Shown here: one piece after another, positions 48,802 through 57,182 of the stretch | Layout: each line of letters starts with the position of its first letter | Position numbering within the stretch: position 1 is the first letter of the stretch | Assembly: GCF_031157355.1 (NCBI RefSeq) | Contig: NZ_JAVIFT010000006.1 | Coordinates: 124,001-188,000 of the forward strand | From: Hyphomicrobium sp. LHD-15 | GTDB taxonomy: Bacteria > Pseudomonadota > Alphaproteobacteria > Rhizobiales > Hyphomicrobiaceae | Length of the DNA stretch: 64,000 nt | Direction: 5' to 3' | Notes under the pieces: generated by a model | Databases searched by the model: none | What the model was told of the DNA's origin: nothing | The model's input: the letters and a program-made list of their open reading frames with translations, nothing else | Made by a program: the position numbers and the translations under genes

Positions 48802-49092
48802 CGCACGGTCCTCCAACCAACGAGAGAGGCCGCGAGCCTCGCATACTTTCCCCCCTAAAACGAGGCCGGACGGCAGGCGCACACTGAATAGGCAGCAAAA
48901 CACCGGCGCTTCCCATGCAACGAAATCCATTCATGCTGCGTTCAACCGGCGGTCTTTAAATCTGTCACCTAAGGCTTTCCGACCGACGGAGGTGTCATGT
49001 CTGCTTCGTTATGGATTGGAGAGAGCGGCGGGGCTTGGAGCCCCGCGACGAGGGAGCCGGCCGGCCTGTTTCGGGTCCGGACGGAAGGAAAG

Positions 49093-49335
49093 ATGATCGC
49101 GGCGATACCTGACGAGTTGATCATGGCCTATGCCGATGGCGAACTGGACGCCTCCCATGCAGCAAGCGTGCAGGAAGCGGTCCGCAACGACGAAGCCCTC
49201 CGCCGCCAGTACGAGATCTTCCGCGCGACACGCGCGATACTCGCGACGGCCTTTAACGATATCCTGGACGAGCCGGTTCCCGAAACGCTGAAGGCCGCCG
49301 TCACCGGAGCACGCCGCCCAAAATCGTCGCCGTAA
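49093..49335 (+). CDS. Small anti-sigma-factor-like protein (no zinc motif)
   Basis: 80 residues from ATG 49093, preceded by GGAAGGAA. IPDELIMAYADGELDASHAASVQEAVRNDEALRRQYEIFRATR resembles the N-terminal domain of anti-sigma factors, but the HxxxCxxC zinc motif and a membrane helix are absent, and no ECF sigma gene is adjacent. Function therefore unknown. It converges on the hydrolase gene with a 4-bp gap. Confidence 0.65.
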   Translation: MIAAIPDELIMAYADGELDASHAASVQEAVRNDEALRRQYEIFRATRAILATAFNDILDEPVPETLKAAVTGARRPKSSP

Positions 49336-49339
49336 TCTG

Positions 49340-50074
49340 TCAAACGCCCACGGCTGACCAGAACCGGACGATGGCGTCGGCCGCTTCCTTGGGCCGTTCG
49401 ACCTGCCACCAGTGTCCGCAATCGAGCCGGACCACCTGAGCTCCCGTCGCCTCCGCAATTCTGTCGGCATAAGCCGGGCCTGCGTAGGCGTCGCTCTCCC
49501 CCCACAGCGCCAGCCCCGGTACGTCGTGAACGTCGCGCCCGGAAAGATCCGGCGCCCATTCGCAGAACACGTCCCGCCCCGACCGATAGAGCGCCAGGAT
49601 GGAGGCTTTCATGCGCGCGTCGATATCCTGCGCGGCAGCCTGCGCCTCGATCTCCGGCACGCCGGCCCGCTTCAGCATCTCGACCGCGAGTTCGGGCGTG
49701 AGCCGATCCATTGCCTTCTCTCCCGCGCCGGGCGTCTGCCAGAGGCGCGCCGTTGGGTGCCATGTGTAGTCGGCCGAATAGGGCGCGCCACCTCCGACCC
49801 AGCTGCGGATCAGATCCGGGCGGAGCGACAGCACCCGCAGCATCAGGATCGAGCCCCAGTCGTGTGCGATCACATCGCGCGGGGCCGGGATCGCTTCGAG
49901 CGCCGCGATCAGCCAATCGGCATACTCTTCCTTCGTGCCCTGAAAGCCGGGAGGCACCGCGCACCCGAAGCCGGGCAGCGACAGCGAGACCGCCTCACGT
50001 TCCGGCAGCAACGGCGTAAGACGCGACCACACGCGCGCCGTGTCCGGCACGCCGTGAATGAGTACTGTGGTCAT
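49340..50074 (-). CDS. Alpha/beta-hydrolase with Asp nucleophile
   Basis: 244 residues. The oxyanion region is LIHGVPDTARVWSRL, the nucleophile elbow is AHDWGS with Asp72, an acidic residue lies in LALWGESDAYAG, and the catalytic His in DCGHWWQVERP. Asp in the elbow is typical of haloalkane dehalogenases and epoxide hydrolases rather than serine esterases, so hydrolysis through an ester intermediate is expected. The substrate is unknown. Confidence 0.85.
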   Translation of the reverse strand: MTTVLIHGVPDTARVWSRLTPLLPEREAVSLSLPGFGCAVPPGFQGTKEEYADWLIAALEAIPAPRDVIAHDWGSILMLRVLSLRPDLIRSWVGGGAPYSADYTWHPTARLWQTPGAGEKAMDRLTPELAVEMLKRAGVPEIEAQAAAQDIDARMKASILALYRSGRDVFCEWAPDLSGRDVHDVPGLALWGESDAYAGPAYADRIAEATGAQVVRLDCGHWWQVERPKEAADAIVRFWSAVGV

Positions 50075-50201
50075 CGTGGCTCCTTTGATCCCCCGTCGCG
50101 CCGATCCGGCAAGCAGCCCGCCCGAAGCTCAATACACGGAAAGTTAGGCGCGCTCATCCACACTGTCTCGATCGGAAAATCGGCTTCGATCTGAAAGCGC
50201 G

Positions 50202-51017
50202 GTGGGGACAAACGTGGACACGAGCCCCGAGCCCGTCCAAAATGCAACGAGCGAGGCCCGCCATGGCATCGTGGTGCTCACGGCACAAGGCTCCCTGAGC
50301 CGTATTGTCGTCAATGGCCTCACCGCGAGGCTCGGGCCACTGACGGTCATCGCCGAGGAACCTGAAAGCAGGTCGGCTGTCATCCGTCGCCGGATGCGCC
50401 TGCTGGGCCCGATCCACGCCGCCGGCCAGGTCGCACTAGGTTTTGCGCTACGTCTCGATCCCCGCCGCAGGCAGCGGCTCGACCGCGTGCTTGAGGAGCA
50501 CGCTCTCGATACCAGCCCCGATCCGCTCGTCACGGTGCTGGCCGTTCCATCGGTCAACTCCGATCTCTGCCGCGCGCATCTGGCGAAGCTCGCACCGGCC
50601 GTTGTCGCGGTTTACGGAACGCGCCTCCTGAAACGCGAAACACTCGCAGCCGTCGCCGCGCCGTTCATCAACTATCACGCCGGCATCACGCCCAAGTACC
50701 GCGGCCAAGATCCAGCCTATTGGGCGCTCGCGACCGGCGATGCCGAGAATGCCGGCGTCACTATCCATCTCGTAGATGAAGGCGTGGACACCGGCGCGGT
50801 GCTCTATCAGGCGTCCGTGCGCTTCGCTCCAAGCGACACCATCGCCACCTATCAGTACGTCCAGGCCGCCGCCGCGCTGCCTCTCTTCGCGCGCGCCATT
50901 GAAGACGCCCTCGCCGACCGCCTCGCCCCGAGAACGATCGATCTTCCATCCCAAAAATGGTTTCCGCCAACGCTCTGGGGCTACCTCGCGACTGGCCTCA
51001 CACGCGGCGTTTGGTAG
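50202..51017 (+). CDS. Formyltransferase-fold protein
   Basis: 271 residues, start GTG 50202. The C-terminal two-thirds match the formyl_trans_N fold: FINYHAGITPKYRGQDPAYWAL contains the catalytic Asn and His, and HLVDEGVDTGAVLYQ the catalytic Asp region. It lacks the C-terminal tRNA-binding domain of Fmt and is too long for PurN. The first ~100 residues are Arg-rich and differ from the usual N-terminus. It may formylate a sugar nucleotide or amine; the substrate is unknown. A 62-residue gene follows. Confidence 0.75.
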   Translation: MGTNVDTSPEPVQNATSEARHGIVVLTAQGSLSRIVVNGLTARLGPLTVIAEEPESRSAVIRRRMRLLGPIHAAGQVALGFALRLDPRRRQRLDRVLEEHALDTSPDPLVTVLAVPSVNSDLCRAHLAKLAPAVVAVYGTRLLKRETLAAVAAPFINYHAGITPKYRGQDPAYWALATGDAENAGVTIHLVDEGVDTGAVLYQASVRFAPSDTIATYQYVQAAAALPLFARAIEDALADRLAPRTIDLPSQKWFPPTLWGYLATGLTRGVW

Positions 51018-51170
51018 GCCGCGCACCGGGCCCTCGCTCCCGCCTCTCGGCAACGTTTGCTCACGGTCAAAGCGCCCCATGGGCGGCGCCCCTATAGCAT
51101 TGGACTTTCGCCAAATCCGTTCCGCGCACCTGGTGCCGACGGTTGCAGAGACACTGAGCCGGATGACCCT

Positions 51171-51359
51171 ATGAATACTGTCCCGCGCAAAGAGCTTGCC
51201 GAGCAGGTCTATGAGGACATGCGCACCCTTTACGGGCTCGATCACTATCGCCCGTGGTCCGAGCTGGGACCCCTCACGCGCAGCCGGTTTTTGATGCTTG
51301 TGACCGAAATGGAGATCATCGGCCTGATCGATCCACAATATCCGGAGCACAATCCGTAA
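51171..51359 (+). CDS. Short hypothetical protein
   Basis: 62 residues from ATG 51171: KELAEQVYEDMRTLYGLDHYRPWSELGPLTRSRFLMLVTEMEIIGLID. It is compact, mostly helical, with a good mix of charged and hydrophobic residues, which suggests a real small protein. It starts 153 bp after the formyltransferase-like gene. No family recognised. Confidence 0.5.
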   Translation: MNTVPRKELAEQVYEDMRTLYGLDHYRPWSELGPLTRSRFLMLVTEMEIIGLIDPQYPEHNP

Positions 51360-51466
51360 GTTAGCTTGCGCGCGATCAGCCGCACAGCCCGCCAAACCCG
51401 TAAATCTCAGGTTGCATTTAAATCTCGCGATCGCCTTTGCGAGGCCCAACGCCGCGCTTGCCTTTT

Positions 51467-51504
51467 TGTAGTAGCGCCCACTACAGTGCTCACTACATTG
51501 TAGT
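51467..51504. promoter_or_regulatory. Four-half-site operator upstream of the RpiR gene
   Basis: TGTAGT (51467-51472), ACTACA (51480-51485), ACTACA (51492-51497) and TGTAGT (51499-51504): two inverted pairs, one with a 7-bp and one with a 1-bp spacer. TTGTAGTAGCGC occurs twice as a direct repeat. The site ends 22 bp before ATG 51527, so a bound protein would block the start region. Autoregulation by the RpiR protein is likely. Confidence 0.65.
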
Positions 51505-51526
51505 AGCGCGGTCGGGAACATTCGGC

Positions 51527-52411
51527 ATGGCGGATCTTGGCACCAGCAAGAAGCCGGGCGACCGGCTCGGCGAACGCATTCGCACCCGACGAGACAGCCT
51601 GACCCCGACGCTCGCGCGCGTCGCTAATTTTCTGGAAGCAAATCGGATCGAGGCGCTGACGAAGTCGGCCGTCGAGCTCGCCGCCATAATCGGAACGTCC
51701 GATGCCACCGTGATCCGCGCCGTCCAGGCGCTGGGGTTCGAAGGCTTGAAGGACCTCAAGCAGGAACTCGCTATCTCGTTTGGACAGGGGCAGTCCGCCG
51801 CCGACAACATGGCACGGACCTTCTCCCGGATCGGCGACGAGCGGGATGCCGCCCTCGACCGCGTCTTCCAAGACCATCGCGAAGCTTTCGAGACCCTGAC
51901 CTCGCCGGAAACGCGCCTGCAGCTGCTGCATGCTGTCGACGTCCTGGCACCGGCACGCAAGATCGGCGTGTTCGGCCTCGGGCCATCGTCTTATCTTGCA
52001 AACTATTTCGCACTGTTGGTGTCGCGCAGCGGCCGTCCTGCACGTGCGTACGATGGCAGCGGCGCGCCCTTTCCCGATCAGATCCTCGATCTGACCGATC
52101 GCGACGCGTTGGTGATGCTCGCCTATGGCCGCCCCTACAAGGAAGCGACCACTTTCATCGATGAAGCCCGTGCGCTCGGCAAACCCATCGTGCTGGTGAC
52201 CGACACGCCTGGAACCGGCCTCACCAGATACGCTTCCGCCGTTGTAACGGTCCCGCGCGGACACACCGGGCTCGTCTCGCTTCACGGCGCAACGTTCGTG
52301 TGCCTCGAAGCGATCATGCTGACACTGGCGTCACTCGATCGGCCGCGCGCCATTCAAACCCTCGAGCGGCTGAACCATTTGCGCCGGTCGGTCGGCAAGA
52401 CACCGCAATGA
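51527..52411 (+). CDS. RpiR-family transcriptional regulator
   Basis: 294 residues. The N-terminal HTH_6 domain (~15-95) has PTLARVANFLEANRIEALTKSAVELA and SDATVIRAVQALGFEGLKDLKQEL; the C-terminal SIS domain (~120-280) has RKIGVFGLGPSSYLANYFA, typical of phosphosugar-binding sensors. It should respond to a sugar phosphate. ATG 51527 lies directly behind the four-half-site operator. It is followed after 259 bp by a TonB-dependent receptor gene whose upstream region holds a matching half-site. Confidence 0.88.
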   Translation: MADLGTSKKPGDRLGERIRTRRDSLTPTLARVANFLEANRIEALTKSAVELAAIIGTSDATVIRAVQALGFEGLKDLKQELAISFGQGQSAADNMARTFSRIGDERDAALDRVFQDHREAFETLTSPETRLQLLHAVDVLAPARKIGVFGLGPSSYLANYFALLVSRSGRPARAYDGSGAPFPDQILDLTDRDALVMLAYGRPYKEATTFIDEARALGKPIVLVTDTPGTGLTRYASAVVTVPRGHTGLVSLHGATFVCLEAIMLTLASLDRPRAIQTLERLNHLRRSVGKTPQ

Positions 52412-52518
52412 GCCGCAATCACCGACCCGCCGAAGTGTTTGAACGACGTATGTAACAAACTGTGTCGAATAGGCCTCAGCCTTCGTGCAATGCGGCAAAA
52501 GCCGCCTGGCTTTATTTA

Positions 52519-52532
52519 CTACTACAGTACGC
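52519..52532. promoter_or_regulatory. TGTAGTAG-type half-site upstream of the TonB receptor
   Basis: CTACTACAGTAC within 52519-52530 contains ACTACA (52521-52526), the same half-site as the RpiR operator, about 145 bp before the receptor start. The adjacent AT-rich stretch (TTTATTTACT) may be part of a promoter. Confidence 0.4.
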
Positions 52533-52670
52533 AAATCAAGCTGCCCCCCAAGCAAGTGCGCAAGCCAGTAAGCCGAGACGGCCTCAGCCAGCAAGCTTGT
52601 CGATCGTCGATGCCGCGGGACGCTGAGTTCCGCGGCATCGTCCGCGCCATTCAGGTTTGGGGGATTTTTT

Positions 52671-54965
52671 ATGCGTCGCATCAAAGGCCGCAGGGCGGCC
52701 GCCATCGCAATAACGACAGTCGTTTCCGGAAGTTTCAGCGTTGCATCGAGCGTACTGGCACAGGAGCAGCCCAAGGAGTTGCCGCCTATCGAGGTGACAG
52801 CCCAGGCAAAGAAGAAAACCACCGTCGCGAAGAAAAAGGCCCCGACATCACCGGTGCCGCAGGCTCCCGCGGCCGCACCTGCGCCCGCCGAGACCGCAGC
52901 GAAAGAAGACCAGAATGGCGCCCTTAGCTCGAACGGTGGCGTCGACGGCTATCTCGCGACAAAATCTTCGACTGCCACGAAAACCAATACCCCGCTGATC
53001 GACATCCCCCAATCCATCACCGTCGTGACCAAGGAGCAGGCCAAGGACCAGGGCTCACGCGACCTGAACAAGGCTCTGACTTACGTGCCCGGTATCGTGA
53101 TGGGACAGGGCGAAGGCCACCGAGACGCACCGACCATCCGCGGCGTCAGCACGACTGCGGACTTTTTCGTCGACGGCGTCCGCGACGACGTCCAGTATTT
53201 CCGCGACCTGTACAATATCGATCGCGTCGAAGTGCTGAAGGGTCCGAACGCCATGATCTTCGGCCGCGGCGGCGGCGGCGGCGTCATCAACCGCGTGACC
53301 AAGAAAGCCGACGGCGAGCGCATTTACGAAGCGACCACGACTTACGGCTCGTTCGACACCAAGCGCGTCGAAGTCGATGCTGGGCAGGCGGTGACGAACG
53401 ACTTCGCCGTACGCATCAACGGCATGTACGAGGATTCCGGAAGCTACCGCGACTTCGTCGATCTGGAACGCTACGGCATCAATCCAACGGTCACATTCAA
53501 GCCCGCCGACAACACCAAGGTTCGCCTCGCCTACGAATACTTCAGCGAGGACCGCACGGTTGATCGCGGAATTCCGTCGAATTTTCTGACCGGCAAGCCC
53601 GCCAAGACCAATGAATCGACGTTCTTCGGCAACCCCGACGAAAGCTACATGTACTTCAACTCCCACGTCGCGACCGCGATCGTGGAGCACAAATTCGATA
53701 ACGGCATCCAGATCAAGAACCATACCCAGTATGGCCACTACGACAAATTCTATCAGAACGTCTTCGCCAACAGCGCTCTGAACCAGCCGACGTCGATCGG
53801 GGGTGGCTATCCGACATCGAGCTTCATCCAGCTGGGAGCGTATAACCAGCTCACCGAACGCGAGAGCGTGTTCAATCAAACCGACGTCACCACGAAAATC
53901 GATATGGGCAGCGCCATTCGCCACACCCTCCTGGCGGGTGTCGAGGTCGGCTCTCAAACCTCCGACAACCAGCGGCATCCGGCGTCAGGCAACTATGGCG
54001 CACCGAGCTTCCCCAACTCGGAGCGAAACGTCCCGTTCGATAACCCGACAACAAGCGCCGGACCCGATTGGTCACTCGATCCAGGCCCCCGCCAGCACTC
54101 CGAACTCAACGTCGCTGGCGTATACGTTCAGGATCAGATCGAAATCACCAGGTATTTCGACGTGATTGGCGGTATCCGCTTCGATCGTTTCGACATGGAC
54201 TACACCAACCAGACGACCGGCGACGGATTTGATCGCGTCGATGAGGTCTGGTCGCCACGTGTTGGTATTGTGTTCAAGCCGATCGAGGCCGTGTCACTCT
54301 ATGCCAGCTACTCGAAGTCGTTCCTGCCGCAATCGGGCGAGCAGTTCGGGAGTCTGACGGCAACCACCAAGAACTTCGCGCCTGAGGAATTTGAGAACAA
54401 GGAAATCGGCTTCAAGTGGGAAGTCGCACCTCGCTTGCTGCTCACCGGTGCAATCTTCCAACTCGACCGCAAAAACCAGAGCGTCGCGATCGCACCCGGC
54501 GTTAATGAGATCATCGGCAAAAGCCGGTCAGAAGGCGGCGAACTTGCACTCACGGGATACCTGACCGACAAGTGGGAAGTTGTCGCCGGCTACGGCTACC
54601 AGGAAGCCGAAGTGGTCCAAGGGACACTGACCACCCCATCGACCACCGGAAACGAGATCGCGCTGGTTCCTCGCCACACGTTCTCGCTCTGGAACAAGTA
54701 TCAATTCCTGCCGAACTGGGGTGCAGGCCTCGGTGTAATCTCGCGCAGCGACATGTTTTCGTCCACGGCAACCAATGCCGTCACACTCCCCGGCTTCGCA
54801 CGCGTCGACGCCGCGCTGTTCTGGGACATCAACGAAAACTTCAAGGCCCAGCTCAACGTCGAGAACGTTTTCGATATCGACTACTACTCGACCGCGCACA
54901 GCGACAACAACATCACGCCCGGCTCACCCAGAGCCGCGTACTTCACTCTGACCAGCAAGTTCTAG
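52671..54965 (+). CDS. TonB-dependent siderophore receptor (FiuA/CirA-like)
   Basis: 764 residues. A signal peptide (~1-30, ending SSVLAQ) is followed by a Lys/Pro/Ala-rich linker (~45-75). The plug domain is recognised by DIPQSITVVTKEQAKDQG, TIRGVSTTADFFVDGVRDD and RVEVLKGPNAMIFGRGGGGGVINRVTKK; a 22-strand barrel ends with YFTLTSKF, the C-terminal aromatic required for outer-membrane insertion. The plug pattern is that of ferric siderophore receptors of the TIGR01783 type, probably catecholate. It has a strong terminator and is flanked by RpiR and Rrf2 regulators. Confidence 0.92.
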   Translation: MRRIKGRRAAAIAITTVVSGSFSVASSVLAQEQPKELPPIEVTAQAKKKTTVAKKKAPTSPVPQAPAAAPAPAETAAKEDQNGALSSNGGVDGYLATKSSTATKTNTPLIDIPQSITVVTKEQAKDQGSRDLNKALTYVPGIVMGQGEGHRDAPTIRGVSTTADFFVDGVRDDVQYFRDLYNIDRVEVLKGPNAMIFGRGGGGGVINRVTKKADGERIYEATTTYGSFDTKRVEVDAGQAVTNDFAVRINGMYEDSGSYRDFVDLERYGINPTVTFKPADNTKVRLAYEYFSEDRTVDRGIPSNFLTGKPAKTNESTFFGNPDESYMYFNSHVATAIVEHKFDNGIQIKNHTQYGHYDKFYQNVFANSALNQPTSIGGGYPTSSFIQLGAYNQLTERESVFNQTDVTTKIDMGSAIRHTLLAGVEVGSQTSDNQRHPASGNYGAPSFPNSERNVPFDNPTTSAGPDWSLDPGPRQHSELNVAGVYVQDQIEITRYFDVIGGIRFDRFDMDYTNQTTGDGFDRVDEVWSPRVGIVFKPIEAVSLYASYSKSFLPQSGEQFGSLTATTKNFAPEEFENKEIGFKWEVAPRLLLTGAIFQLDRKNQSVAIAPGVNEIIGKSRSEGGELALTGYLTDKWEVVAGYGYQEAEVVQGTLTTPSTTGNEIALVPRHTFSLWNKYQFLPNWGAGLGVISRSDMFSSTATNAVTLPGFARVDAALFWDINENFKAQLNVENVFDIDYYSTAHSDNNITPGSPRAAYFTLTSKF

Positions 54966-54971
54966 ATCACG

Positions 54972-55008
54972 CGGCGCGGCGACGAAAAAATCGCCGCGCC
55001 GTTATTTT
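54972..55008 (+). terminator. Intrinsic terminator after the TonB receptor
   Basis: CGGCGCGGCGA (54972-54982) and TCGCCGCGCCG (54991-55001) form an 11-bp stem with loop CGAAAAAA, followed by TTATTTT. Confidence 0.92.
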
Positions 55009-55036
55009 GAGGCGTATAGCCCGGGACAGGTATCAG

Positions 55037-55510
55037 ATGCTCGTCGTCTCTCGAACGTTTGTTGCGATCAATATCCTGACCTACGTCAGCAGCTGCCCCG
55101 ATTGGACAGCCACCAATCACAGCATCGCCGAAGAGCTGGAGATCCCACATCCCTATCAGCGCAAGATTGCCCATCAGCTCGTCCAGGCCGGTTTCCTGGT
55201 TGGCCTGCGAGGGCGCACCGGCGGCCTCAAACTGGCGCGCCCGCCACAAGAGATCCGCGTCGGCGACGTCGTGACCGCCATCGAAGAGTCGAGAAGTCCT
55301 AGAGCAGGCACAAAAGGCGCCTATGACCTGACGGTGCTCATGGATGACGCAAACCGGAAATTCATCGAGATCCTGAACGAGCACAGCGTTGCCGATCTCG
55401 CCCGCGCCCGTCCGCAGAAAAAGCGCGTGTCCAAAGAGGCCGCGCGGCCGTCCTGGAAACGATCCGCCAAGCCACAGCAGGCCGGCGCACAGCTTGGCAG
55501 CAAGCGCTAA
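55037..55510 (+). CDS. Rrf2-family transcriptional regulator without cluster cysteines
   Basis: 157 residues from ATG 55037. The winged helix has ATNHSIAEELEIPHPYQRKIAHQLVQAGFLVGLRGRTGGLKLARPPQEI and GDVVTAIEESR, the Rrf2 signature. The three cysteines that bind an Fe-S cluster in RirA, NsrR or IscR are missing; the only Cys is near the N-terminus. A Lys/Arg/Pro-rich C-terminal tail (~120-157) is added. It lies behind the siderophore receptor's terminator, so it may regulate iron uptake by other means. Confidence 0.8.
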   Translation: MLVVSRTFVAINILTYVSSCPDWTATNHSIAEELEIPHPYQRKIAHQLVQAGFLVGLRGRTGGLKLARPPQEIRVGDVVTAIEESRSPRAGTKGAYDLTVLMDDANRKFIEILNEHSVADLARARPQKKRVSKEAARPSWKRSAKPQQAGAQLGSKR

Positions 55511-55583
55511 GCGGGATCGCTTCGAACCACATCAGAGAGATCGCATAACCGATCGAGCTCACACCGAGGGTGGCGAATGGGCT

Positions 55584-56051
55584 TTATTTCAACGCTCCAG
55601 GCTCTGGACTGACGTTCCATAGCGCCATGTTTGCTGCAGCCCCCTCAGCATGGAGTTTCCAGAACGCGTTAAGCCGCGCCGCGTCGTGATACTCCTCGAT
55701 CCGAGATATTCGAGTGCGTCCATATGAGATGATTTGCCGGTAGCTCGCCTCGAGAGTGGCGCCGCTTGTGAGGCTTTGCATTTGTATGCTGGCTCTCGCA
55801 TGCGCGAGCTTTCCATCAAACCTGAAAGAAATCAGTTGTGATTGGGAACGTGTCGTACGCAGCACTGCTTCTAGACTCTGGCGAAAAGCACCTTTTCCCT
55901 TGAACTCAATTGGTCCGCCATCGAGATTTCCGGCATTGCACCAGAACTCGATAGAATCGGCGAACTGATCAAGCATTCCATCGAGATTTCCGTTGCTCCA
56001 CTCGCGATGAGCATTGGCGATGAGGGCGTGCGCTTCTTCGTCAGTTAGCAT
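55584..56051 (-). CDS. NTF2/SnoaL-like protein
   Basis: 155 residues from ATG 56051 (frame open to 56108). ALIANAHREWSNGNLDGMLDQFADSIEFWCNAGNLDGGPIEFKGKGAF is the SnoaL-like start: a helix followed by a cone-shaped beta-barrel pocket. It could be an enzyme or a binding protein; no catalytic residues can be named. Codon usage is less GC-rich than neighbouring genes, suggesting acquisition by transfer. Confidence 0.75.
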   Translation of the reverse strand: MLTDEEAHALIANAHREWSNGNLDGMLDQFADSIEFWCNAGNLDGGPIEFKGKGAFRQSLEAVLRTTRSQSQLISFRFDGKLAHARASIQMQSLTSGATLEASYRQIISYGRTRISRIEEYHDAARLNAFWKLHAEGAAANMALWNVSPEPGALK

Positions 56052-56108
56052 ACACTTCCGTCCATCCTTGAGCCGCACCGGGACATGCGCGTCGGGGCAA
56101 ATATTCAA

Positions 56109-56464
56109 TGACTCGGCACGTCAGTGGTCGGACATAAGTTCGCAGCAAGGCGAAAGCAGGCGAGGGTAGCGTTCCGCCATATGGATCACGATCGCACCCG
56201 GCTCCAACGGAAGTGAGATCGCCCTCCTCATGCGTTGGTATCTGACCGAGAGAATGAAGCGCTAGATGTCGGAGTTCCTACGCGATCAGTGAGGCGGCAG
56301 CTGTCAGCACCGCGAAACTCCGGACTCCCGCTGTGTCTCGCTTGCTTCCCCGAAGCGTGCGCTATGGCACGAGAACCTAATGGTGATCGACTGCCGAACG
56401 CATTTGCCGGCAACGCCGAAATGCAGAATGGCGAAGCCAAAACCGGCTGACCCATTGAAGACAC
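56109..56464. other. Intergenic region before tRNA-Pro, no gene
   Basis: Open frames here are short, and the translations running over 56465-56541 are just tRNA read as protein. GC content is lower than in surrounding genes. I see no repeat or RNA in it. Confidence 0.4.
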
Positions 56465-56541
56465 TGGTCGGAGCGGGGAGATTCGAACTCCCGACCCCTT
56501 GCTCCCGAAGCAAGTGCGCTACCAGGCTGCGCTACGCTCCG
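56465..56541 (-). tRNA. tRNA-Pro (anticodon CGG)
   Basis: 77 nt on the minus strand, full cloverleaf with encoded CCA. The acceptor stem is CGGAGCG/CGCTCCG, the anticodon arm CTTGC-TTCGGGA-GCAAG, and the T arm GGGAG-TTCGAAT-CTCCC. Anticodon CGG reads CCG proline codons. Confidence 0.97.
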
Positions 56542-56617
56542 CCCGACCTTCGTGTCCAAGGCCTAAAACCACGCCAAACCGATCCGGCTCGACGGGCTCC
56601 ATATGGCCTAAACTCAT

Positions 56618-56675
56618 GATGTAGATCGTGTTTTATGTTTTTGATTGAAACAACCAAAAACGATCACGCTCTAGA
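56618..56675. repeat. AT-rich imperfect palindrome (GATCGTGTTTT ... CGATCACGCTCTAGA)
   Basis: GATCGTGTTTTATGTTTTTG, ATTGAAACAACC, AAAAACGATCACGCTCTAGA. Outer arms GATCGTG/CGATCACG and inner TTTTTG/CAAAAA pair. Its GAGCGTGATCG end resembles the terminator palindrome at 34421-34459 and the TCTAGAGCG end at 16718. Confidence 0.55.
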
Positions 56676-56800
56676 CGAGGCATGAGACCGCGCCGCGGCA
56701 CCCACAGGGAAAACCGAAGCGCGAGGCGGCTTTATAGCGACAGGTCCGGGCCAGGGCAAGCTCATCTCGCACCTAGCCGGCAACTCCTTTGAGATACCGG

Positions 56801-56872
56801 AAAGCTGAGGAGGCAATGCGGTAGAGCGCATGCTTTGGGAGCAGGAAGTCGGAAGATCACAATTCCGCCGAC
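56801..56872 (+). pseudogene. Decayed tRNA-Pro(UGG)-like remnant
   Basis: GCGGTAGAGCGCATGCTTTGGGAGCA (56818-56843) matches the D-arm end and anticodon arm of tRNA-Pro(UGG), with loop TTTGGGA. GGAAGTCGGAAG and CGGAA/TTCCG (56850-56854, 56863-56867) match the variable and T-arms, but the T-loop reads GATCACAA instead of GTTCGAAT, and no acceptor stem or CCA is visible. It is not expected to function. Confidence 0.55.
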
Positions 56873-57023
56873 GGATAGAGGCGAAGCCGTCCATTTCGCC
56901 GACCATCCGGCCCGAGCGCCGAGGCCGGCGCAATCGCGCGCCATTCAGCCGGGCGCAGTCCCTTGTGTGAACCGTACCAGCACCTTGCGAGCACCCTCGG
57001 AGCAGTGTACAGGGTCGCCTCAT

Positions 57024-57098
57024 TGGGACGTAGCCAAGTGGTAAGGCAGCGGATTTTGATTCCGCCATTCGGAGGTTCGAACCCTCCCGTCCCAGCCA
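57024..57098 (+). tRNA. tRNA-Gln (anticodon UUG)
   Basis: 75 nt with encoded CCA. Acceptor TGGGACG/CGTCCCA, anticodon arm GCGGA-TTTTGAT-TCCGC with anticodon TTG, and T-arm GGAGG-TTCGAAC-CCTCC. Reads CAA (and CAG) glutamine codons. Confidence 0.97.
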
Positions 57099-57182
57099 AA
57101 CTTTCAATGACTTAGGCTTTGCATTCCACGCGACGAAGCCGGCCGTTTCCGCGCCGACCACCCGCAATACGCGCGCCCTCGC

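Noticed and set aside
56377-57167. Open frames such as the one at 56664-57167 minus
   Set aside because: They are tRNA genes read as protein (peptides like GREGSNLRMAESKSAALPLGY are a well-known artefact of tRNA-Gln antisense translation).
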